From Siphonodentalium dalli (lineage: Eukaryota; Mollusca; Scaphopoda; Gadilida; Siphonodentaliidae): 64,000 nucleotides of DNA. Shown one piece after another: positions 56,555 to 64,000 of the stretch; within the stretch, counting starts at the first letter, position 1, and each line of letters opens with the position of its first letter. Position numbers and translations under genes: made by a program. The notes beneath the pieces were generated by a model that saw nothing but the letters and a program-made list of their open reading frames with translations, ran no database searches and had not been told where the DNA came from. Location of the stretch: positions 2,480,001 to 2,544,000 of the forward strand of contig CP136064.1 of NCBI GenBank assembly GCA_032622095.1. Reading direction: 5' to 3'.

Positions 56555-56650
56555 CACAGCTTATACAGGGCTGTTCCTGGTATATTGTTTGGGTACAGCT
56601 TCTACAGGGGCTGTTCCTGGTATATTGTTTGGGTACAGCTTCTACAGGGG
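56555..56650. repeat. 41-bp tandem repeat, two copies
   Basis: GGCTGTTCCTGGTATATTGT then TTGGGTACAGCTTCTACAGG, twice in tandem. Confidence 0.9.
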
Positions 56651-57045
56651 CCATAGGCATATCCCGATGGCTGACATGAGGGTGGGCATGAAAGCGGGTA
56701 TCCTCACAATAGAGGGGGGCTGTGGGGGCTCTGGAGAGAAAAGAGTGAATCTAGGTCGTTGATAGCCTTATATTGCATTTCAGTAAAAAATACAACCCTT
56801 AGTGCACTATTACTCTTGGGCTCCAAATAAACATGCATGCACGTTTATTATTTTCTTGGGAAATTCCCCCCCCTGCACAGTGCTTATTTGGATCTGCTTA
56901 TCAATTTTAAAGGCTACCAGGGACATATCCAGGCCGTTTTTCATACCGTTTACTGGTTTGGGCGCCCAAACTACAGGTACCCAAAAAAAACCCATCTTTT
57001 TAATTTTTTTTTTTTTTAATTCAGGTCCCAATTCATATCATAACA

Positions 57046-57222
57046 AGATATATAGAGGATATCCACACTTTTTCAGTGGATATGGGTTATATCTCATGAA
57101 TGAAGACAAAACATTGAATTCCACGAGTGGCTTTAGCCACGAGTGGAAATTCAAATGTTTTGTCATCACGAATGAGATTTAACCCATATCCACTGAAAAA
57201 GTGTGGATATTCTGTTTATTAT
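57046..57222. mobile_element. Foldback element with about 75-bp arms
   Basis: GATATATAGAGGATATCCAC, arms through CAGTGGATATGGGTTATATC to the apex CCACGAGTGGCTTTAGCCAC, and back to GTGGATATTCTGTTTATTAT. Near-perfect stem. Confidence 0.9.
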
Positions 57223-57355
57223 ATACTTTAGTTACTCGTCTATGGCCCCCAATGAATGTCAATACATCAGAAATTTCACCAATGGGATATCACTTATATC
57301 TCACTAGTGGGATATCACTTATATCTCACTGCTAAAACCTTATAATTCATGGGCA

Positions 57356-57455
57356 AGTATATAATAAATAGAGGATATCCACACTTTTCAGTGGATATGG
57401 GTTATATCTCATGGGTGATGACAAAACATTGAATTTCCATGAGTGGCTTTAAGAC
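57356..57455. mobile_element. Foldback, left arm only
   Basis: TATATAATAAATAGAGGATA then TCCACACTTTTCAGTGG, a second copy of the left arm of 57046-57222, cut off just after GAGTGGCTTTA. Confidence 0.85.
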
Positions 57456-57484
57456 ATTATCCAGTTATCAGGTGTCACCACGAA

Positions 57485-57512
57485 CCCCCCCCCCCCCCCC
57501 CCCCCCCCCCCC
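57485..57512 (+). repeat. 28-bp C run
   Basis: Homopolymer at the junction between the truncated foldback and the Helitron fragment. Confidence 0.8.
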
Positions 57513-57514
57513 GC

Positions 57515-58078
57515 AAAATAAAGGCACCAGAATGGAGCCTGTGTCAGTAAGTATATATATATATATTAATAAATTAAAATATCTTGATCGTTGCATTCCA
57601 TATGTGCATGCATATATGTGGGTTTGGGGAGAGATATGGGGGGCAGGCGGGCAGTAGAAATAAAGTGTTCCTACGAATGGGCTGCAGTGCAGAGTCTGTG
57701 ATCATTATTATGCTGCATGCTGAATACAGACTCCGAATGGGGTCTGTTTATGATCAAAAATGTCCCGCAAGCTCCCTTCGTCGCTGAATAAAGGCTCCAG
57801 AATTGAGTATGTTTCAGTTAGTATGTAGTAATATTTAAAGTAATATGCTGATTTTGTTTCGCTCATTATGTGCATGTGCAAATGTGGGCCATGTGTGTAA
57901 AACTAACAGTTTTTAGTGAAATAAAGTGTTCCCTTGCGCATCAAGCGACAAAAAAGCGAGAATCACGACCATTCGATTTCTAATATACAAATGAAAATTT
58001 TTTTCATGACCGCTGACACTAGAAAGTAACAAAGAATATTTATATAGACCCGTCATTTTGAAACGGGCAACCCCCTAG
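57515..58078 (+). mobile_element. Helitron-like element, 5'-truncated
   Basis: Matches the internal units and 3' end of 22022-23710 (AATAAAGGCACCAGAATGGA; TTCCATATGTGCATGCATAT), ending with CCCGTCATTTTGAAACGGG then CAACCCCCTAG before T. Confidence 0.75.
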
Positions 58079-58371
58079 TATTGAATAAAACATCACATGA
58101 CACATACCAGTCTGAGTAAACTCATACCTAAATATTCATTACAACATTGAATATTAGGTCTGACGGATAACATCGCTATCTCATTTCCAAGTCCTCGGGA
58201 TTCCGTAATCCGATTGATTGCGTAAATTATTTTCCGTCCAATGAAACCGCATGGGGTTAATAAACAAGTGTTAGTGGGCGGAGACTCCCATAATGTCACC
58301 TCTAAATATAGTAACAGAGTCGGTATTTCTCCGATCGAAAGCGATGCTTGCAAATACAACAGACAGAAAAA

Positions 58372-58473
58372 ATGGCTTCGAAATTATATATTCGGATTAA
58401 TTTGAAGGATGTGCTTGACCTGATAGATAGGCCTGCGCATGGTACCAACTTGGCCTCCCATAAATATAAATAG
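58372..58473 (+). CDS. Candidate 33-aa ORF or first exon
   Basis: AAAAAATGGCT is a good initiation context. The frame (begins MASKLYIRINLKDVLDLIDR) ends in TAG after 33 codons. Upstream are an inverted CCAAT (ATTGG complement near 58219), GGGCGG at 58277 and CTAAATATAG at about 58302, a promoter-like arrangement in a CpG-richer patch. The peptide is unrecognised, and the region may belong to a mobile element. Confidence 0.2.
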   Translation: MASKLYIRINLKDVLDLIDRPAHGTNLASHKYK

Positions 58474-59143
58474 AACTCACTCATGTCCGTGTATTTGATT
58501 TACTTTATTGTAACATGTTTGCAAATCAAATTATTTGTCGTAAAAAAGTCATCTGAAAGTTAAACACCAAGGAAATGACTTAATTTTATGCTTTTAAATA
58601 GTTCTAAAGCATCATTTTATGACGACCTTATTTTTTGCTCTCGGATGCAGCTTTCCGGTTGATGCAGCGAGTTCATCTCCCGAAAAAGAATAGTCGCACA
58701 CACACTACAAATATTATCTTCTGTAAGTTTATGTCGCGACACGGGCCATATTGCGAAGCACAACAAATAACACGTGGGGACACCTGTCAATCATCGATGT
58801 ATTTTTAAAAAATCTGTGACGTCATTTTGGGTCACTATTATTAATTTCAGCCCAAAATACAGCCCTGCACTATAATTCAACCTGCACTATTATTCGGCAG
58901 GCGAGAGTACTGTACATGTACATGTATAGCGGTACATGAATAATGGTCATTGTTTATTCACACAAATTGTGTGAAACCAATTTCATTTGATTAAGATGGG
59001 TACCAGAAACTGGAAATACCATAATGGACTATCTGTGTACTGAGGAAATACATTGTAGGATGTTTGGGCTATTTCTTTCACCATAATTTTCATTGTTTAC
59101 CAAAGCTCCTTTGCTAGTATTACCCACGAAGTCCCGCTCATCT

Positions 59144-59163
59144 GGGGGGGGGGGGGGGGGGGG
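59144..59163 (+). repeat. 20-bp G run
   Basis: Homopolymer following CATCT. Confidence 0.8.
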
Positions 59164-59415
59164 ATGATAATATACATGTAGATGTCACTGAAAATGTTAT
59201 ATATGCGACCTGTCACTGTCTGACAGTGTCCGATAACCAAGAACTTGAGTCATGAAGTGAAATTTACACTGAGACAAATTCGAGAGTGGCTAAAATCCAA
59301 GCTTGTTGATTTTTGAGGGAGGTGACTAAAAGATAAGCTGGGCCGTTTCAAATTTTGAAAAGCCTAAATTTAATGCTCTTTTCGTGAGAATTCTGTTATA
59401 ATAACATCAGTCAAT

Positions 59416-59809
59416 TACTCTTGAGTGCCTAATAAACATACATGTACGATTATTAAAATTGAGGTAAAATTCCCACCTGTATGATCGTTATTTGGCCCTG
59501 TACGTTTATTAAATTAACCAAAGGAAATAATTCACCAATTTTAAATTGTGTTATTCATAAAGAAATGAACTCTGATTGTTGACAAACAGTTATCAGCACA
59601 CTGCATATTCAAAGACCTGGCTATCCATCGAAACTATTTCTGTCACATGGCATCAGTAAACCAGTCAGATAGTGCGTTTTGCGGGGATGTATGGTACTAA
59701 CATTTCCAGTCTGTACGTTTATTCCGCCCTGTACTATTATTCAGTTACGCGACATTTTCCAACCTATACTATTATTCCACCCTGTACTTTTATTAGGCAC
59801 TCAAGAGTA
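59416..59809. mobile_element. MITE, TACTCTTGAGTGCCTAATAA TIR
   Basis: Inverted ends TACTCTTGAGTGCCTAATAA and its perfect complement at 59790-59809. Next to the right end, CCCTGTACTATTATTC-type phrases repeat, as in 21060-21489. Confidence 0.85.
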
Positions 59810-60502
59810 CGTATATGGCCAATTTTTAGTTAAGTACATTAGTCCCCAATATTATCATTTATGTCCCCAATTGTCTTATTAATATGCCCTGTCACTAACT
59901 CGCGACCATATTGGATCCACCAGGTCCAGTTCCATGGTTTTAGTGCTGCAGGTCAAAGATTTGGAGTAGCAGTCCATATATGGAAGTCATGAATAGTTCA
60001 AAAGCTCCATATATGGAAATGCTACTCCAAAACTGACCAGTACTAGTAGCACTAAAACTACGGAACATGGGGTAAAAAAAATTCTGAAAACATGGGATGT
60101 CCAGAGATGGATTAATCCATTACGGCCGCAACCCAGTGATCTCACTTATAGGGGCATGGTCACTAAATGAAAATGATTTTAAACCTCAGATTTTTACGCT
60201 GATTTCTTGTAAATTTTTTGTCAATTTCTCGTTTTAAACAGTTTAACACTAGTTACAACTTGCAACTATAGTTTTTTATTCAAAACATATTAAATGAATA
60301 TCATTTATCACTCTCATACTTTCGGGATCCAAACATACGGTATTCTTATTAAATTTCAAGTAAAAAGTATACTGCTTATTTCAGTTATTTGACTCCCGGC
60401 CCGACTTTTAATTATTTTTTTATTTCATTTCCAAAAAAGCTTTTCATATCAAAACCACTTAAATGTAATGCAATATGATTTTTAAGAATCGAACAAGGAC
60501 TG
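59810..60502. other. No gene; one imperfect foldback
   Basis: GGTTTTAGTGCTGCAGGTCA with GGAGTAGCAGTCCATATATG (59936-59982) pairs with CATATATGGAAATGCTACTC and AGTAGCACTAAAAC (60008-60058). Confidence 0.65.
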
Positions 60503-60989
60503 AGGGGCTTGTTACATGAGACGGGACAACCCGGTCTGCCGGGACAACTTGATCACGCTGTTATATGAGACGGGACAACCCGGTTAGCCGGGACTACTCG
60601 GTTGACGTTCACACAACTACCGGTAGCTACCCATCTAGCTGTCAATCACGCGTCACAACGTCGGTCCATAATGTCGGCACGCCCATAACTGAGTGGCGTG
60701 GGTTGTCGCTAAACATCACTCACACGACGCGAGCATTTTATTGGATAACGTCATGTCAAGTTACAACGAATGGTGTTACGTTCCAGACTAGCCGGGATGA
60801 CTCGCTGTTACATGAGCCGAGTTGTCCCGGTTAGGCGGGGTGGGACAACTCGGTTTGCCGAGTTCACCCGGCTCATGTAACAGCACACCATTATTTTAGT
60901 GATAAAGCACATAAGACTGAGGCACCCGGCAGACCGGGTTGTCCCGGTTTACCGAGTTGTCCCGGCTCATGTACATGCAACAAGCCCCT
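60503..60989. mobile_element. MITE with GGGACAACCCGG subterminal repeats
   Basis: Inverted ends AGGGGCTTGTTACATGAG and complement of AGGGGCTTGTTGCATG. CGGGACAACCCGG / CCGAGTTGTCCCGG and GTTACATGAG motifs occur about ten times near the two ends, with unique sequence between. No transposase frame. Confidence 0.85.
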
Positions 60990-62597
60990 AACACAGCTTC
61001 TCTTGGTTCTTATAAAGGCTAAAAAAAATAGTTTTGGAAATGACCCCATTATTTCACCCCTGTACTAAATTTAATTTTGAGTAGTACGTCTCACTCCCCT
61101 CCTCAAGCAAGACTTCATGCTGTCAGCGAAAAAAATGGCTGCTCAATGGATATAAACTCAAACCATGATGTAAATTTGGCTAAGATGGTTTACAAATGAA
61201 ATAAAAATATGAAGCTAAATTTCCACCGATTTCTTGTTTCTAAAACATGTTTTGATTTAAAATTTGAGCTTGCAAATGGCTAATGTTCAGTGATCGGTTA
61301 TCTAAAAGTTGAAAAATCGGGGTACTGGATAAAACGTACCTAAGCAAGAAGTGAAATGAACCAAATTGGACAAAATGTACCATTATAACTAGGTACGTTT
61401 TGTCTAAACTTATTGGTCAGAAAGTACATATGAACCTGCTATCTGTTACTCCATTTACTCCAAAGAGAGATAACTCTAATCGGATATATAACTCTGCAAC
61501 CTGCCGGTACATGTGTATTTGCTTATCATGGAACTTTCCTTATATTCTTTTCACGTTTTGAACTATTTGACTGTGAGAATGACTCTAGGGTAGGCTACCA
61601 TTCTGAGAATGAAACTTACAAAAATTTCTCAGGCAAATTTTATGTTTTGATTAAGATATATGTGCTCTTTTCGTGACGTTGAGCGGGGTACCAAACAATT
61701 CCAAAAGTGAATAATTTTCAGAATTTATGTAAGTTATTTTCAATTTTATTTAGGCCATTTCTGGAGTGCTGTATAGAGAGCTTTATAGCCAGACTGCTAA
61801 ACTATAACTGTATACGGCACTTTAGCCGAACTGTTAGAGTACGTACGGCACTTTAGCCGAACTCTATTCAAACTGCTAAAGTAGGCCGGTCTACCGTATA
61901 TGGAACTTTATAAGCAATTTGACTAGAGTACTGTAGCTGGTCGATAATTTGATTCACATGCCACGCGATTACAGACATAATTGTGCTTTGAGTAATGATT
62001 CTTTATTTCGGCATATGTGATTCATGACTGATGGTCTGGACTGCCCTTGAGCCATGCACAAATCGTTTTGTAATGGTATTTCGACATGGAACTATATAGC
62101 CTCTTTCGAGTCTCTACTATAGTTGTACTGTAACCAGCCCCGTGATTTATATTTTGAAAATGGATCATCCTACGTGGATTCAAATCCCCAATAACCTCGT
62201 GTTGTCTGAAAGCACTCAAATTCCATTGAGCATGCATGTGCCCGTGGAATCGGCATTGAATAAATCAGCACTCGGGTGCCGCTATTGTTGTGACGAACAC
62301 GCATATTTGATGTAACAAATGACGTCATGCAAGCAATGCATACTAGTAGCTCCACAGTCTATGGTACTTTACTAGTCATAATTAGATTTTGAGAAAAAAT
62401 ACTCAAGATAAGACTGATATTGCATAATAAACTTCAAAACTAATAAATAAAACAGACTGGCTAGAGTGTCATATACAGTACTTTAGCCAAACTACTAAAT
62501 ACGAGTGCCGAATGTGAGACGGCATTGGTGTTCCAGAGCATGAAGCAGTGCAAAGGGATGCAACTGTAGTCTGTATGGAGATTGTGTCAAAGGGGAA
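60990..62597. other. No gene; repeated CACTTTAGCCGAACT motif
   Basis: TACGGCACTTTAGCCGAACT occurs at about 61813 and 61844, with a diverged TACAGTACTTTAGCCAAACT at 62474. Frames at 62022-62355 (minus) show no domain. Confidence 0.45.
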
Positions 62598-63405
62598 CGG
62601 GACTACCCGCCCCCGAGACAACCCGCCCCTATGCTATTTTGGGGGCGGGTTGTCCCGATAAATGAGGGCGGGTTGTCCCGAAATTGTTAATAGTGATTAT
62701 GTTCTTTTATGTTCTTTGATGATATATTATTAAAGATTTGATCGACAAAACATGTGTTTATTCATTAATTATGTCAATGCGTGGACTGAGATAAAGAATG
62801 ACACGATGTTTTGACAACTAAATTTAAGGCACTTAAGGAAGTGAATACTAATTAAAAGGGGTGCTTTCGAAACAAATGTTTGATGCAAATGGTTCATAAT
62901 ATCACAGTGTGTTATCACAACACATGTCCGATCCACCGAGGTTAACAACAGCCAGCTTTCTGAAGAAGTGCTCAAACGTCTACGGAACGAAGAAGAGACC
63001 GGCACAGTGCAGACAGACAACAGCAGCAGCAGCGACAGCGTCAAATTAATCATTGTTCGTTATAAAACTTATTAAATTGTGTTTTTAATCTTCGTTCATA
63101 TTCATTCGTTCCGTTTTTAAATTTCGTTCATTAAACTTCGTAATAAATAAACATATTATCGTTGATGCATTTTTGTGTTCATGACATAAGTTATATTATA
63201 TTACATGTGTATTTATTGTGGTCTATGTTAAATCAAATAAAAATCTATAAAAAAAACAACCCAGTTTCGTTAAACAAACATCTTATAATCCCCTCACACC
63301 TCCAAATTAGCCACTGATTACCGCTAATTGATTTTTGGGGGCGGGTTTCCGGGGGCGGGTTGTCTCAGAGTGAACGGGGGCTGGTTGTCTCGGGGGTGAT
63401 TTGTG
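62598..63405. mobile_element. Element edged by GGGCGGGTTGTCCCG repeats
   Basis: At the left, GACTACCCGCCCCCGAGACA and GGGGGCGGGTTGTCCCGA (twice); at the right, GGGGGCGGGTTTCCGG, then GGGGGCGGGTTGTCTCAG and GGGGGCTGGTTGTCTCGG. The arrangement resembles a transposon with iterated subterminal sites. Exact ends are not resolved. Confidence 0.5.
62908..63075 (+). CDS. Candidate terminal coding exon, unrecognised
   Basis: An acceptor-like ATAATATCACAG ends at 62907. The next 55 codons are open, hydrophilic and coding-like (STEVNNSQLSEEVLKRLRNE, ETGTVQTDNSSSSDSVKL), with TAA at 63073-63075. AATAAA signals lie at about 63142. No domain is recognised. Because it lies between the GGGCGGGTTGTC clusters, it may be the last exon of a gene carried by that element. 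The minus-strand frame over the same DNA (62769-63053) looks signal-peptide-like only because it mirrors the CAG-rich stretch. Confidence 0.3.
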   Translation, partial: CVITTHVRSTEVNNSQLSEEVLKRLRNEEETGTVQTDNSSSSDSVKLIIVRYKTY

Positions 63406-63456
63406 TTATCTTTTGGGTTATGGCAAAGATAAGGTTATTTATATAAGGTTCTCACC

Positions 63457-63688
63457 TGTTATTATCTCCGAGTCCTTCCAGCAATGTACTTGACTTACTT
63501 CCCTGGTGTGCTTCATCGATGGCGGTCTAGATCCAAGAGATCGCACACTTCCTTTTTAGCTCCGCCCTTCTCTCTCGTCTTTCTCCCTTGTTACCCAATC
63601 ACAGACCAGTTAGAGTTCAGATGCCAAAGGTTACAGCTATTGGTTTCTTAAGGGCCAGAGGTCATAGTTCACATTGACATATTCTACA
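63457..63688 (-). repeat. Possible LTR of an element extending off the right edge
   Basis: Read on the minus strand, the purine tract ACTGGAGAGGGAGGAG is followed by TGTAGAATATGTC, the usual PPT-to-LTR junction; the other end, at TGTTATTATC on the plus strand, would give a TGT...ACA repeat of 232 bp. The second LTR would lie outside the window. Confidence 0.35.
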
Positions 63689-63845
63689 CTCCTCCCTCTC
63701 CAGTTCTTGCAGAATGCATTGTGAGGACTTCTGCTATCCTATCTGGTCTGCGACTGGGTGGTTATTTAACAAATACATGTAGATAAATCCCGCTTTGTAC
63801 AATTCCCTCAACAGGATGTCGTCGTTCCTCGTCGACACCATGCAG

Positions 63846-64000
63846 CAGCTCAGCGTTCCTCGCTGTTCCCATATAGCCGCTCAGCGTTCCTCGCTGTTCC
63901 CATACAGCAGCTCAGCGTTCCTCGCTGTTCCCATATAGCCGCTCAGCGTTCCTCGCTGTTCCCATACAGCAGCTCAGCGTTCCTCGCTGTTCCCATGCCA
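63846..64000. repeat. 31-bp tandem array running off the window
   Basis: GCTCAGCGTTCCTCGCTGTT then CCCATA(T/C)AGC, about five copies, alternating slightly (CATATAGCC / CATACAGCA). Confidence 0.95.

Larger units (their letters stand above)
56811..58909. mobile_element. TACTC-ended element containing several nested elements
   Basis: Left TACTCTTGGGCTCCAAATAA, right complement of TACTCTCGCCTGCCGAATAA. The first 100 bp match the left part of 21060-21489. Foldbacks, a C run and a Helitron fragment lie inside. The pairing of these two ends across 2.1 kb is an inference. Confidence 0.5.

Noticed and set aside
62769-63053. Minus-strand 94-codon frame with a signal-peptide-like start
   Set aside because: The hydrophobic start is the complement of a CAG-rich Ser/Gln stretch; the plus strand has the more coding-like composition and gene signals.
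1-64000. CRISPR array, bacterial operon or tRNA/rRNA gene
   Set aside because: The tandem repeats have no unique similar-length spacers, there are no dense ORFs or ribosome-binding sites, and no complete cloverleaf or rRNA segment was recognised.

Overview
The window is eukaryotic, AT-rich and very poor in host genes. Splice-like signals, a RhoGAP exon, a pogo-type transposase, DIRS and LINE remnants and many non-autonomous DNA elements point to an invertebrate. The repeat style (marine-invertebrate GGAC tails, Helitron-like ends with CTAGT, mollusc-like LINE C-terminus) suggests a lophotrochozoan, most likely a mollusc. That assignment is inference, not something read directly. Most open reading frames here are chance frames in AT-rich or repetitive DNA, and I left them out.

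Coding content. The only convincing host-gene piece is a minus-strand RhoGAP exon at 24514-24955, most like ARHGAP11-type proteins, with a splice acceptor and a GTGAGT donor. A plus-strand pogo/Tigger-like ORF (35329-36033) keeps both DNA-binding helix-turn-helix domains and stops just after the first catalytic Asp. Dead retroelements are a DIRS-type fragment (6245-7084) and a LINE C-terminal fragment (29838-30094). A compact 1.7 kb LTR element (9733-11447) carries one unrecognised 227-aa ORF. Several weaker candidate exons (3860-4159, 13597-14284, 18570-18631, 25318-25518, 53084-53167, 58372-58473, 62908-63075) are listed with low confidence.

Layout. 0-8 kb: double-hairpin element, foldback, DIRS remnant, TTAA-flanked element. 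8-15 kb: a 430-bp repeat, the LTR element, GGGCGTT hairpin repeat, degenerate AT-rich tandem array, 170-bp tandem duplication with foldback. 15-24 kb: minisatellite element A, tRNA-like SINE pieces, a second TTAA-flanked element with internal palindromes, nested terminal-inverted-repeat elements, a Helitron. 24-31 kb: RhoGAP exon, Helitron-like pair, minisatellite element B, LINE fragment. 31-41 kb: third TTAA-flanked element, several MITEs (short non-autonomous DNA elements), pogo ORF, Helitron, minisatellite element C. 41-46 kb: two hAT-like elements with intact 8-bp target duplications, one nested in a minisatellite tail. 46-64 kb: tandem repeats, foldbacks, MITEs with GC-rich internal arrays, a 2.1 kb nest of elements at 56.8-58.9 kb, and a probable LTR edge plus a 31-bp tandem array at the right end.

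No operon or pathway is visible. The main biology is layered insertion of non-autonomous elements. The strongest novelty candidate is a set of at least seven long foldbacks that share terminal motifs (AATAGAGGAT-type left, TTTATTATAYGC-type right) although most of their stems are unrelated in sequence. No tRNA or rRNA gene and no CRISPR array was seen.
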